Below, one piece after another: positions 7,104-15,198 of a DNA stretch of 64,000 nucleotides; position 1 is the first letter of the stretch; the number at the start of each line of letters is the position of its first letter. Both the position numbers and the translations under genes were made by a program. This stretch comes from Pseudomonas fluorescens (lineage in GTDB: Bacteria > Pseudomonadota > Gammaproteobacteria > Pseudomonadales > Pseudomonadaceae): contig NZ_CABVGX010000008.1 in NCBI RefSeq assembly GCF_902497625.1, forward strand, positions 1-64,000. Reading direction: 5' to 3'. Below the pieces are notes generated by a model. It worked only from the letters and a program-made list of their open reading frames with translations, searched no databases and was not told the origin of the DNA.

Positions 7104-7484
7104 CTACTTACACGACAGCCTCCGCTTTATCCCCTCCTGCCCGCGCATCTCGTCTCCTACGGTGGGTTTGAAACGAGCGGTGTATTCCTCCCACTCCTGC
7201 GTTTCGAGTTTCACATCAGTAACGGTCAGCTCTGCCCCGCGACCTTGCAAAGCCGCCCCGAAGCTTTCGTAGCCCACATAAGCACCATATCCATTTTTCG
7301 CATTTAGCTTGCCGCACGCACGCTTGCCATCAGCCGATATCGTGAAATCTGCGAATTGAACAGCCTCCGGATCTTTGAAAGCCGATGCGACGCCTTTTTT
7401 CGCCGCTTCGACGGTCAGCTGAAGCTGATCTTCACATCCACTCAACATCAAAGTGCACACAGCAAGTAGAGCAAGCCTTCTCAT
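7104..7484 (-). CDS. Small lipoprotein of the element
   Basis: 126 residues starting MRRLALLAVCTLMLSGCED: a lipoprotein signal with lipobox LSGC (Cys at about 19). The mature part (VEAAKKGVASAFKDPEAVQF... RACGKLNAKNGYGAYVGYESF) resembles small phage- or plasmid-borne outer-membrane lipoproteins with a DPxAVxFRD-type motif found in many proteobacteria. The ATG at 7484 follows TAGGAA at nine nt; an earlier in-frame start would put 27 residues before the signal peptide. Probably a cargo gene affecting the host envelope; function unknown. Confidence 0.75.
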   Translation of the reverse strand: MRRLALLAVCTLMLSGCEDQLQLTVEAAKKGVASAFKDPEAVQFADFTISADGKRACGKLNAKNGYGAYVGYESFGAALQGRGAELTVTDVKLETQEWEEYTARFKPTVGDEMRGQEGIKRRLSCK

Positions 7485-7844
7485 GCAAACGATTCCTAAT
7501 AGTTTTTTTGGTTGTGTTGTTGCGAGGTTTGGAGTGCTTGCGGTTGGGTATCGCCAATAGCGCACTTACTCAAACAGAGCAATATCGAAATGATACTACC
7601 AACTTCGATGCCAGCGTCTTGAACCTCGCCTGATCTAGATGGTTTTAAATTCGTACCACTTTGGCTCGTATCGATTTACTGCAACGGAGAGAGCTCCCTA
7701 AATACTCCGTAACCCAGCTATTTCAGTCTGGTTAAGTCCGGATGCGTGTAGCACCTTAAGTGCGCCCATAAAGCACTGTCTAAATCCACAGATGACGCCT
7801 AATGTGAGCTTTGTACGGCTTCCATACGTCATTGAGGATCAATC
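7485..7844. other. Gene-free stretch in the element
   Basis: 360 bp between divergent genes at 7484 and 7845. I see one short palindrome-like GCACCTTAAGTGC (7753-7765) and no supported gene; promoters for both sides should lie here. Confidence 0.5.
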
Positions 7845-7940
7845 ATGTCAGCCACCATCAAGCCCCGTGGACCGCAGGCCAAGCCAACTGCAGAGATGCT
7901 CAAGAACACCGCTGACGACGACGAAGACGCAGCCGCTTAA
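7845..7940 (+). CDS. 31-aa acidic-tailed micro-protein
   Basis: ATG at 7845 behind TGAGGATC; product of 31 residues MSATIKPRGPQAKPTAEM...ADDDEDAAA: a proline/lysine N-terminal half and an acidic tail. It ends 11 bp before the next gene's ATG, and the short gap contains that gene's GAGGG site, so it looks like the first gene of the plus-strand run 7845-9721. Such very small acidic proteins occur in phage gene runs; no function can be given. Confidence 0.55.
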   Translation: MSATIKPRGPQAKPTAEMLKNTADDDEDAAA

Positions 7941-7951
7941 GAGGGTTGCGC

Positions 7952-8344
7952 ATGACCACCGCCAAGATCCGTCGAATGCTGCAGGTCATGCGCGACCGGC
8001 TCAAACCCAGCGAACTGCTGATTATTACCATCCCGCCAGACAGTCAGGCGCCAGTCACTCACTGGACCGTGAGCCTGGACCTGGCAGGACGGTACAAGAA
8101 TATTGCTATGGCATGTAACGCATCTATGGCGGCCGAGATTGCCCAGCACCTCCACGACCTCGACAGAAGCACGCAGAGGATGGCGGTAATGTTCCCAGAG
8201 CATTCAGAGCCGAAATCCGATTTCTACATCACGCCTGCGATAGGCGCCACAGCCGAGCAGCTCGCTCGCGAGGCCCTCCGTGGCACAAGGAGACAGCATG
8301 ACCGAAAACCAGCAGCGTTTCGCCCTGGCCTGCAAGACCGCTGA
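7952..8344 (+). CDS. Small element protein, unknown function
   Basis: 130 residues starting MTTAKIRRMLQVMRDRLKPSE with GAGGG upstream. It contains a predicted helix at the start and alternating strands (ELLIITIPPDSQ, HWTVSLDLAGRY). No known family is apparent. Its last 47 nt overlap the next gene in another frame, an arrangement common in compact phage genomes; a frameshift or a shorter true end cannot be excluded. Confidence 0.6.
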   Translation: MTTAKIRRMLQVMRDRLKPSELLIITIPPDSQAPVTHWTVSLDLAGRYKNIAMACNASMAAEIAQHLHDLDRSTQRMAVMFPEHSEPKSDFYITPAIGATAEQLAREALRGTRRQHDRKPAAFRPGLQDR

Positions 8345-8657
8345 CTTCGAGGCCCATCCCGGCACGCTGGGCGGTTGCAAGGTCTGGGGAGTGAGCGACA
8401 TTGTAAAGGGTGGTCGAGACCAATTCGACGGCCCGTATTTTACCGAGGAAGAGGCAAAAATATCTGCTGAGCTCTGGAAGTCTGTACCTGGCCGACGGTG
8501 CGCGCGGGCAGACGCCTCGATCCACTGCGCTGCCTGGAATCCAAACCCAGCACGCGAGAAAGCCATCAGAGACGACGCAATGGCATCACGCTTGATCTTG
8601 GCCGAACAGCTCGGCATGGAATTCCCAAAACAAAGCGCCCAGGGCGCCCAGGGGTAA
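8298..8657 (+). CDS. Small element protein, unknown function
   Basis: 119 residues starting MTENQQRFALACKTADFEAH with AAGGAG 7 nt upstream, the strongest ribosome site in this run. Contains a WGVSDIVKGGRDQFDG stretch and a helical C-terminus (REKAIRDDAMASRLILAEQ). Family not recognised. It is followed after 3 nt by the tail assembly gene. Confidence 0.65.
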   Translation: MTENQQRFALACKTADFEAHPGTLGGCKVWGVSDIVKGGRDQFDGPYFTEEEAKISAELWKSVPGRRCARADASIHCAAWNPNPAREKAIRDDAMASRLILAEQLGMEFPKQSAQGAQG

Positions 8658-8660
8658 CTT

Positions 8661-9239
8661 ATGGCAATGCTGGCAGTGGCAAAAACACGAATCCTGCTCA
8701 GTGGCTCGCTCGCGAGGCTGTTCGGACGTGAACACCTTTATGAATTGTCCACGGGGGACGTGCGCGAGTCCGTGCGGGCGATCGATGTTAATCACCCTGG
8801 ATTTATGAAGTACTTGGCAGACGCAAGGATAAAGGGGCTCGACTTTGCCATTTTTCGAAACAGACGGAACGTCGCTGAAAATGAGCTGGGCATGGGCGGA
8901 GCCAAGGAAATACGGATTGTTCCGGTGATTGCTGGCAGTAAGCGCGCCGGATTGCTTCAGACCATCATTGGCATTGCGCTCATTGTTGCAAGTCCGTTCA
9001 CCAACGGCGCCACGCTCGCACCTGGGATCGCCATGGTGGCCGGCGGGGTCATCCAGATGCTGAGCCCCCAAGCCAGTGGATTGAGGCAAAGCGGACAGCC
9101 CGAAAACATGCCCAGTTACGCTTTCGGCTCGGCACGAAACACCACGGCCAGCGGCAACCCTGTGCCTCTCTGCATTGGGTACCGCCGGTGGGGCGGCGCG
9201 ATCATCAGCGCCGGGATTTACGCTGAAGACCAGATGTGA
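8661..9239 (+). CDS. Lambda-type tail assembly protein I
   Basis: 192 residues. The middle (KEIRIVPVIAGSKRAGLLQTIIGIALIVASPF) and the C-terminal part with YAFGSARNTTASGNPVPLCIGYRR are typical of phage tail assembly protein I (TAP-I, lambda gpI family), including the hydrophobic segment at about 96-130 and the G-N-P-V-P-L-x-G-Y motif. In lambda-like phages gpI precedes the host-specificity protein J and helps tail-tip assembly. J is missing here and a lipoprotein gene follows, so this is a stranded piece of a tail module. Confidence 0.85.
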   Translation: MAMLAVAKTRILLSGSLARLFGREHLYELSTGDVRESVRAIDVNHPGFMKYLADARIKGLDFAIFRNRRNVAENELGMGGAKEIRIVPVIAGSKRAGLLQTIIGIALIVASPFTNGATLAPGIAMVAGGVIQMLSPQASGLRQSGQPENMPSYAFGSARNTTASGNPVPLCIGYRRWGGAIISAGIYAEDQM

Positions 9240-9286
9240 AGGCTATATGCCAGTGGTACAGTGCTGGCTTCACCACGGGAGTTTTT

Positions 9287-9721
9287 ATGTACAGGATCGC
9301 CATTGCCTTCACCCTCGCCGCCTTGGTCTCGGGCTGCTCAAGCACACCTGTAGATCAATCGACAGCGAAGAAGGTGCCGGCTGCCAGGACACTTGCCTAC
9401 CAAGCCAATGTCCCGGGCGGAGCCACGCTCATCATCAGTCGCGATAATGGATTTTGGGCCTCAGGCGGATGCATGGCCACCGTGCTGGTCGATGGCAAGA
9501 AGGCCGCCCGAATAGACACCGGTGAGGTCGTCCGCTTTGAGGTGAAGCCAGGCCGACACATTGTCGGAATAGCCGGCGACGACAACGGCAAGGGACTATG
9601 CGCCATGCAGATTGGCCAGCCAGTCAAAGAGATCGCCACCGATGTGGCCGCCGGCGAGGTGCAGAGGTTCAGGATATCCGGTACGCAGAGCGGTACCGAC
9701 ATCCGCCCGAGCTCTATTTAA
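9287..9721 (+). CDS. Phage-associated lipoprotein
   Basis: 144 residues beginning MYRIAIAFTLAALVSGCSST: lipobox VSGC, Cys at 17. The mature part has a DUF2846-like pattern (GGATLIISRDNGF, VLVDGKKAARIDTGEVVRF, VKPGRHIVGIAGDD), that is, a small beta-rich carboxypeptidase-regulatory-like fold. ATG at 9287 with GGGAG upstream; an upstream ATG at 9236 overlaps the tail gene and would bury the signal peptide. Lipoproteins at this place in Pseudomonas prophages may act in superinfection exclusion, but that is inference. Confidence 0.75.
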   Translation: MYRIAIAFTLAALVSGCSSTPVDQSTAKKVPAARTLAYQANVPGGATLIISRDNGFWASGGCMATVLVDGKKAARIDTGEVVRFEVKPGRHIVGIAGDDNGKGLCAMQIGQPVKEIATDVAAGEVQRFRISGTQSGTDIRPSSI

Positions 9722-9821
9722 ACGTCTATGTGTGTAGATCACCACAGCATGTTAAAACTCAAAACGCTGTGGCGCACGGTGACACGGGAAACAGCGAGCG
9801 TGTAAACCGGGGAAAGCGGAC

Positions 9822-10496
9822 CTATTTTTGCAACGTGTCGGAAAAACTAGTACGAATATCGGTTAGCTCTCCTGCTGAGTACTTCACCGCTACGAAGTAC
9901 GGAAGCAGACTCTCTATGAAAAAATGAAATGATGACCAGGTTATGACAATAAAAACAATTACACCAACGAGTACTACACCAGTATTTATCCAGCTAAATG
10001 GCAGGATTAAAACGGTTGCTAGAGAGATAATCAAAAACAGTTCGGCGAGTGAGCGAACCCTTCTAATCCTTTTTTGATTCCTTTCTATTTCAACTTTAGC
10101 GCCAAGCCCTAGCGCTCTCTTGCGTAAATCATCATTTTTGTGCTCATGAAATATTATTGTCATTTCTATGATTAGAAGCTGAAAATCAGATTTCAACGTG
10201 AACATATAAAACAAGCCTTCAGACAGCTTCCTAGATATCCAGATCACTAGTACGACGAAAGCAATCGAATACAGAACCTGGAGCATCGTCAAAGAGGGGA
10301 TGGCCCCGTCGGACATATCTATTATCGCCTTCAGTTTTACATTTGCCAGACCATTTACAATGTTGAGCCCCGTCCCATCGACGCCGATGCGAACGCACAC
10401 AACAAAAAAAAGCCAGCTGAATATATTCGCGAGGCCAAATTTAAAGCCGAGCTCCTCATCATAGCGAGCCTTGCAGTATTCAATTAGCTTATCCAT
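9822..10496 (-). CDS. Four-segment membrane protein, coupled partner
   Basis: 224 residues, A+T-rich codons. Hydrophobic segments at about 20-38 (LANIFSWLFFVVCVRIG), 70-90 (LQVLYSIAFVVLVIWI), 145-165 (LAELFLIISLATVLILPF) and 170-195 (VVLVGVIVFIVITW). Between segments 2 and 3 is a charged cytoplasmic-looking region (EHKNDDLRKRALGLGAKVEIERNQKRIRRV). No family recognised. Its ATG overlaps the upstream stop codon in TAATG, so the two proteins are made in fixed ratio and probably act together at the membrane. Confidence 0.75.
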   Translation of the reverse strand: MDKLIEYCKARYDEELGFKFGLANIFSWLFFVVCVRIGVDGTGLNIVNGLANVKLKAIIDMSDGAIPSLTMLQVLYSIAFVVLVIWISRKLSEGLFYMFTLKSDFQLLIIEMTIIFHEHKNDDLRKRALGLGAKVEIERNQKRIRRVRSLAELFLIISLATVLILPFSWINTGVVLVGVIVFIVITWSSFHFFIESLLPYFVAVKYSAGELTDIRTSFSDTLQK

Positions 10497-11344
10497 TACG
10501 CTAGACCGATAAAAAAGACGTCTCCGCCCTTCGCGTCATAAGCGCCACCTTCAAAGATTGGGCTTCCAATAAAATGCATAGGCATAGACACACCAAGGTA
10601 AGTCTTAATGAGCTCAAACTCTAAATCACTTCGATACTGAAGCTTGATCATTCTATCCGTAATTACATTTAATACTTTAGCAGATTTGTTGACAGCATCC
10701 AGCTCAGTTACCTTCACGGAAAAAATCAGGGGGTCACCGAGATACCTCCTAGAAACCAAGGAGTGAAAGTTCTCACTCGATACTCTATTGAACTTGAACG
10801 CTTGGGGAATATCAGTGCCCACGATTAGCTCAATTGTGCTTTGTCCTGAGTTTTTGTTCCTAACAACACCGATGAGTTGATCAATCTCCTTATTTATGGC
10901 GCGATCGCCATAAGGGTGCTGAGAAGCTGTAGGAATATAGTTCTCGTATGTCTGGGGGTCAATGATTCCCAGCCTAACTTGTTCCTCTCGTAGTGCAGAC
11001 TGATTGGCAAGTGAGCCCGCGTTAATGAGAGCCTGAGTTCGCGACTTTTCTACAGCGGGGCTTACTGCGGACACGATCCTGGTAAGGGTTTGTTTGAGTC
11101 TTGGACTATTCTCAAAAAACTCAATGATGTAACCGCCATCACGCGGGGGACTAGACCACAATTCTGTCTCTGCATAATCCTCAGAAGAGAGGCGAGCATT
11201 CTTCCAGACCTCTCCGTAACGCACATCCAGGTGTGCCCGATTCACAGCTCCCTGAAGATGATGCAAGCTTTGACCTAGAGTACGGAGGCTCACCGTATGA
11301 TTTCGGGTGATGTCACCTTCAAAATGGAGATGCAAATAGCTCAT
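10496..11344 (-). CDS. Soluble protein of unknown family, first gene of coupled pair
   Basis: 282 residues starting MSYLHLHFEGDITRNHTVSL, ATG at 11344 behind AGGAAGC; an upstream start at 11413 lacks a site. The N-terminal third (HLHFEGDI, RTLGQSLHHLQGAVNRAHLD, DGGYIIEFFE) looks like a compact alpha/beta domain; residues 80-130 are helical and the C-terminal half is beta-rich (STIELIVGTDIP, DPLIFSVKVTELD, KLQYRSDLEFELIKTYLGV). No signal peptide or membrane segment. I recognise no enzyme motif. The A+T-rich, transferred character and the coupling to a membrane protein make a host-defence or superinfection-exclusion pair plausible. Confidence 0.75.
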   Translation of the reverse strand: MSYLHLHFEGDITRNHTVSLRTLGQSLHHLQGAVNRAHLDVRYGEVWKNARLSSEDYAETELWSSPPRDGGYIIEFFENSPRLKQTLTRIVSAVSPAVEKSRTQALINAGSLANQSALREEQVRLGIIDPQTYENYIPTASQHPYGDRAINKEIDQLIGVVRNKNSGQSTIELIVGTDIPQAFKFNRVSSENFHSLVSRRYLGDPLIFSVKVTELDAVNKSAKVLNVITDRMIKLQYRSDLEFELIKTYLGVSMPMHFIGSPIFEGGAYDAKGGDVFFIGLA

Positions 11345-11582
11345 TCGTGCTTCCTTGCCATAGTAATGTCTTGTTGGTGCAGGCAGAGAGGCCTGAGCTT
11401 TCAATCTACACATACCTTCATCCGTTGGACATAGGCGATGGTATTAATTCGCCATCGTTTTGAGGTATGCCTGAGCTGATACGGGGAAATCTGCGTTTAA
11501 TTCAACTTTTCGCTTGATATGTGACACTCAAAGTGCAACAGTATTAGTAAGACACCTAAACTGATACGGCAGGCACATCCCC
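11345..11582. promoter_or_regulatory. Divergent control region with inverted and direct repeats
   Basis: Contains an inverted repeat CGATGG/CCATCG around 11433-11455 and two copies of CTGATACGG (11471-11480 and 11559-11568 regions) about 89 bp apart, the second just before the serine recombinase ATG. These could be recombinase binding sites or operators. No gene seen. Confidence 0.5.
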
Positions 11583-12194
11583 ATGTTCATCCGCGCATAC
11601 CTCCGAGCATCGACCGAAGAGCAAGACGCCCGCCGCGCCCAGGCATCGCTTGAGCAGTTCGCGAGCGACCACAACAAGGTAATCGCCAGCGTGTACCTGG
11701 AGAATGCCAGCGGCGCGAGAGCCGATCGACCTGAGCTGCTCCGCTTGCTCAAGGATGCGCGCAAGGGTGACGTGCTGCTGGTCGAGTCAATCGACCGTCT
11801 GTCCCGTTTACCGGTGGACGACTGGCAGAAGCTCAAGGCTGCTATCGACTCCAAGGGCCTGCGCATCGTCGCGCTCGATCTGCCAACAAGTCATCAGGGA
11901 ATGCAGGACACCAAAGGCGACGAGTTCACCGGCCGGATGCTGGGCGCGATCAACTCGATGTTGGTGGAGATGATGGCGGCCATTGCTCGCAAAGATTACG
12001 AGCAGCGACGTGAGCGCCAGGCGCAAGGGATTGAGAAGGCTAAGGCCGAGGGCAAGTATCAGGGGAGGCCGGTTGATGCGGACCTACACAAGCGCGTGAA
12101 AGAACTGTTAAAGGCCGGGCTAGGCATTCGCGCAACAGCCCGGCACGCTGACTGCTCTACCACTACCGTGCTCAGAATTCGGGATCTTGCCTAG
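11583..12194 (+). CDS. Serine recombinase (resolvase/invertase family)
   Basis: 203 residues. Catalytic N-terminal domain 1-140 with the nucleophile Ser in YLRASTEEQDA (about residue 10), the conserved Arg patch, and ESIDRLSRLP (about 68-77); then the long E helix and a C-terminal HTH (ADLHKRVKELLKAGLGIRATARHADCSTTTVLRI) ending at the usual length of Tn3-type resolvases and DNA invertases. It is probably an invertase, a resolvase of the element, or cargo; no cognate inversion site was identified with confidence. Its last four bases overlap the convergent gene. Confidence 0.9.
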   Translation: MFIRAYLRASTEEQDARRAQASLEQFASDHNKVIASVYLENASGARADRPELLRLLKDARKGDVLLVESIDRLSRLPVDDWQKLKAAIDSKGLRIVALDLPTSHQGMQDTKGDEFTGRMLGAINSMLVEMMAAIARKDYEQRRERQAQGIEKAKAEGKYQGRPVDADLHKRVKELLKAGLGIRATARHADCSTTTVLRIRDLA

Positions 12195-12589
12195 CAGGCG
12201 AGTTTGCGCTTTGCCGTAGTGGTTGGCGCAAGATCAAGATCCTTGCCCGGGCACTCATCAATGGCGCTCCATGACAGCGCATAGAGTGCTGGCTTCGCTC
12301 CGTCCTTCGACCTGTCGTGCCCGCGGCTTTTGACGATAAGGTTGCGATCTACAAGCTCGCGAAGGGATGACGCGAGGGTGCCTTTGGCCATACCTCCCCA
12401 GTCAGCCATCATTGTGTGGGTCGCCGCCAAGTTGCCGTTATTTCGGCCGTTGTATTGGTAAGTCAGAAGGTCGAGAACCTTGCGGGCTGAGCCAGATAGT
12501 TCGCGGTAGTCCGGATGCGCCATTAGCGCCTTCGGGATCGCGGCGGCACCCATCGGGCCCCAGTCTAGCTTTGGCTTTCTCTTCGCCAT
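12191..12589 (-). CDS. Winged-helix DNA-binding protein
   Basis: 132 residues. AHPDYRELSGSARKVLDLLTYQYNGRNNGNLAATHTMM... followed by KGTLASSLRELVDRNLIVKSRG is the pattern of winged-helix proteins found next to phage and plasmid replication genes: a conserved S-x-x-A-R-x-V-L-x-L-L helix, then a recognition helix and a wing. It probably binds DNA within the element, in replication or regulation. It converges on the recombinase with a 4-bp overlap. Confidence 0.75.
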   Translation of the reverse strand: MAKRKPKLDWGPMGAAAIPKALMAHPDYRELSGSARKVLDLLTYQYNGRNNGNLAATHTMMADWGGMAKGTLASSLRELVDRNLIVKSRGHDRSKDGAKPALYALSWSAIDECPGKDLDLAPTTTAKRKLAC

Positions 12590-12650
12590 TTAACAGCTCA
12601 CAGGCAGACGCGGGGGCGCCCCAAAACCTTGGTAGCCCCGCTAATGGCAG

Positions 12651-12887
12651 TTAGGACGCTTCGCGCATCAAAATGTACTTCGCTACGCGGTGGGGCGGAC
12701 GACCTGGCTCCGTAGACTGGTGCGTCCAATAGGTGCGGATTTCATGGCCCTGATTCCTGAGGCGTCGAATCGTGCTAGGAGGCTGGACGATATCCAAAAT
12801 TTCAGCTGCCTCGATGGTTGATATTGGCCCATTGCGCAAAGCCTCAATCATCTTACGGTCTTGCTCGGTCGAAGAATGACGTGTCAT
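12651..12887 (-). CDS. Small winged HTH protein
   Basis: 78 residues: TEQDRKMIEALRNGPISTIEAAEILDIVQPPSTIRRLRNQGHEIRTYW... is a winged helix-turn-helix with recognition helix IRRLRNQGHEI and a basic wing (GRPPHRVAKYIL). Such proteins are common in Pseudomonas and enterobacterial integrative elements near the integrase. Its start overlaps the stop of the 35-codon gene upstream in ATGA. Confidence 0.75.
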   Translation of the reverse strand: MTRHSSTEQDRKMIEALRNGPISTIEAAEILDIVQPPSTIRRLRNQGHEIRTYWTHQSTEPGRPPHRVAKYILMREAS

Positions 12888-12991
12888 AGTTTGCCCTTCA
12901 CGTTGGTGCTACCCAGTGTGTTCTTGCTGAGGCGGTGTTCTAGCACCGTCTCAGCAATCTCCAGCGCGGCCCTGCGCAAATCCCCCTCCAT
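12884..12991 (-). CDS. 35-aa micro-protein
   Basis: ATG at 12991 behind GGGGAG; product MEGDLRRAALEIAETVLEHR... (35 residues), one amphipathic helix with a basic tail. Its TGA overlaps the next start in ATGA, which supports real translation. In-frame alternatives at 12997 and a GTG further up would add a few residues. Function unknown. Confidence 0.5.
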   Translation of the reverse strand: MEGDLRRAALEIAETVLEHRLSKNTLGSTNVKGKL

Positions 12992-13005
12992 ATGCATCTC
13001 CCCGA

Positions 13006-13206
13006 TCACCGTGCGCCGGCCTTCGCAGCACGCTCAATCCACGCTTTGAGCTCTGTCATCAGGATCAGCCGGCGGCGGCCAAGCTTGAATGCCTTCAAGT
13101 CACCCGAGGCGATCAGTTCATAAACTCCCGATCGGGAGTAGCTGACGATTCTTGCTGCGTCTTCGACGCTCACCGAAAGGGGGGCGATTTGCTGTGCTTG
13201 TTCCAT
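13006..13206 (-). CDS. AlpA/excisionase-like HTH protein
   Basis: 66 residues from ATG at 13206, GGAGATATCT upstream. LSVSVEDAARIVSYSRSGVYELIASGDLKAFKLGRRRLI is a MerR-like helix-turn-helix of the excisionase/AlpA type (HTH_17): helices for DNA reading followed by a wing with GRRRLI. Such proteins direct excision or activate the integrase gene. It is divergent from the RHH gene at 13371 and upstream of the small HTH genes. Confidence 0.85.
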   Translation of the reverse strand: MEQAQQIAPLSVSVEDAARIVSYSRSGVYELIASGDLKAFKLGRRRLILMTELKAWIERAAKAGAR

Positions 13207-13370
13207 AGATATCTCCAAATGCCCATCGAGGTTGATCGGGCGACAGGAGAATCCTATTGCTGTATTTGCTGTACGTCAACTGCAATCAGAAGCTGAGTAT
13301 GAACGCATGGACTTCACTGGACGCAAAAGGTAGGATTCGATTTAAGCGTAAATTGACAGGTGCGGACGAG
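13207..13370. promoter_or_regulatory. Divergent promoter region xis / RHH regulator
   Basis: 164 bp between divergent starts. Contains a direct repeat TTGCTGTA/TTTGCTGTA (about 13257-13272) that may be a binding site. The RHH protein is the natural candidate to act here. Confidence 0.4.
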
Positions 13371-13868
13371 ATGGCGAAGAACAAGCCCAGCCAGGGTGCA
13401 CGGAAGACAGAGACGCTTACATTGCGACTCGACCCAAAGGTAAAACTGATGATCGAGCTTATATCTCGGATTCGCCGACAATCCATCACGGGAGTAGTTG
13501 AAGCTGCGATTGAGGAAATTGCCTTCGACCTAGATGCGCCCTTTGTACATGGTGGTGAAGCGCACCCCATGTCGCTACTTAGTGCCGTAAGCGAGGTCTG
13601 GTCAACGGACGAAAGTGAGCGATTCATCCAGCTCTGTCATTACCTACCTTCATTGATTACCTATGAGGAGCAGCGCCTATGGGAGACCATCAAGGCGTCG
13701 AAGTTCTTTCTCATTCCTGATGCGGGGGATAATGCCCAATATTGGGAAGTGTCGGGCGTAGGGCGAATTGATCGGCAGAATCTTCGACGCTGGTGGCAGG
13801 ATCTATTGGGACATGTCGAGGACAACAAGGAGAGTAGAACTATTGTCCCCTTCGAGCCGCCATTCTAA
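13371..13868 (+). CDS. RHH-type regulator with C-terminal domain
   Basis: 165 residues if it starts at MAKNKPSQGARKTETL (13371, weak AGGTG site); upstream in-frame starts at 13257 and 13299 would add up to 38 residues. Residues about 10-50 (KTETLTLRLDPKVKLMIELISRIRRQSITGVVEAAIEEIA) form a ribbon-helix-helix DNA-binding domain; the remainder is an acidic, Trp-rich domain of unknown role (FFLIPDAGDNAQYWEVSGVG). Likely regulator of the integrase/excisionase region. Ends 4 bp into the convergent integrase gene. Confidence 0.7.
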   Translation: MAKNKPSQGARKTETLTLRLDPKVKLMIELISRIRRQSITGVVEAAIEEIAFDLDAPFVHGGEAHPMSLLSAVSEVWSTDESERFIQLCHYLPSLITYEEQRLWETIKASKFFLIPDAGDNAQYWEVSGVGRIDRQNLRRWWQDLLGHVEDNKESRTIVPFEPPF

Positions 13869-15076
13869 ATCAGTTCTACCGCCGCGGCTTTGGTGCCCGG
13901 CGCAAGGTGTGCATACCGCAGCGTCATCTTGATATCGGAGTGCCCCAGCAGATCCCGTACCGTGTTGAGCGGTACGCCAGCCATCACCAGGCGTGACGCG
14001 AAGTCGTGACGCATATCGTGCCATCGAAAGGCCTCGATACCTGCTCGCTCAAGCAGCTTTAGCCAAGCCGCTTTGACATCTTCCAGCCTCCCGCCTGCCT
14101 GACTCGGAAATACATACCGGGACTTGCCCGCCTGTTTCTTCCATGCCTCCAGCACCGCGACGACCTCTTTGTTCATTGGAATGTGCCGCGTGTCATTCGT
14201 CTTCGTTGTGTCGCCGGCCGCGGTGATCGTCTTCGTGGTGAAGTTCACAGCCGACCACTTGAGGTCGAATAGTTCGCCGCGTCTCATGCCGGTGTTCAGC
14301 GACACCAGAACCATCGGCTTGAGGTGGTCGGTAAATACTAGGTCGCGCAGGTCTGGGTACAGCTCTTGATTGCGATCAGTCCGCCACTTGTTCGCACTGT
14401 CTCGCTCATCACGCGCTTCGTCTTGGCGGGCATCCATAGCAGCGCGTAGGCGAATGTTCTCGTCATCTTCTAGGTAGCGAACTAACCCCATCGAATCAAC
14501 CTTGAGCTGTTTCACCTTCGCCATTGGATGGACGCTGATGTACTCCCATTCAACGGCTCGGCTGAACACTCCGCTTATCGACCCCATTTTGCGATTGACC
14601 GTCGACGCCTTGTTGCCGCCTTGCATCCAGCCGGTACGGATCTGATCGAGGTCACGGCCGGTGATTACGTCGATGCGCTGAGCCATGATCAAAACGAAAT
14701 TGTTGTCCAGCGTGTGCAGCGTCTTTTCGTCACCCTTGTAGTGAGCTTTGAACCACGGCATATAGGTGTCGTCGATAAAGTCACGGAGAGAGGGGAGGGT
14801 GGCACCCTTGCGGCCTTGGGTGATCGCTAGAGGCTCGCCATGCTCCCGCGCTTCGGAAAGGTATTTAGTTGCCTGTTGTCGAGCCTGATCAAGCGTGAGG
14901 ACACCGACGCGGCCTAGCGCCTTCTTTCTGGCACGGCTCCACCTCACAACATAGGACTTGGCTCCGGCCGCTGTAACGCGCACGTAGAGGCCGGTCACGG
15001 TAGTATCGTGGACCTCATATTCGCTGCCAGTAACCTGCAGGGCGGACAGTAGTTTAACGGTTAACTTGTCTTTCAC
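13865..15076 (-). CDS. Tyrosine integrase
   Basis: 403 residues from GTG at 15076. N-terminal DUF4102-type arm-binding domain (HDTTVTGLYVRVTAAGAKSYVVRW), SAM-like core-binding domain (about 95-195) and catalytic domain with R in TGMRRGELFDLKW (about 264), HxxR in WHDMRHDFAS (about 354-357), H in LLGHSD (about 378) and the nucleophile Tyr in LRYAHL (about 387). Lies 122 bp from attR and reads away from it, the classical arrangement for tRNA-integrating islands. It catalyses integration at tRNA-Arg(CCT). Confidence 0.95.
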   Translation of the reverse strand: MKDKLTVKLLSALQVTGSEYEVHDTTVTGLYVRVTAAGAKSYVVRWSRARKKALGRVGVLTLDQARQQATKYLSEAREHGEPLAITQGRKGATLPSLRDFIDDTYMPWFKAHYKGDEKTLHTLDNNFVLIMAQRIDVITGRDLDQIRTGWMQGGNKASTVNRKMGSISGVFSRAVEWEYISVHPMAKVKQLKVDSMGLVRYLEDDENIRLRAAMDARQDEARDERDSANKWRTDRNQELYPDLRDLVFTDHLKPMVLVSLNTGMRRGELFDLKWSAVNFTTKTITAAGDTTKTNDTRHIPMNKEVVAVLEAWKKQAGKSRYVFPSQAGGRLEDVKAAWLKLLERAGIEAFRWHDMRHDFASRLVMAGVPLNTVRDLLGHSDIKMTLRYAHLAPGTKAAAVELI

Positions 15077-15198
15077 TTGGTGCTCGCGGGTGCGCTATGG
15101 GTGCAAAAATGACTATACGGGGCCGTTTGCTTGGACGCAACCGGACGATTAGGCCCGTATTTGCTGGGCCGCTCCTTTGTCCGTTGGCGGGTAAATGA

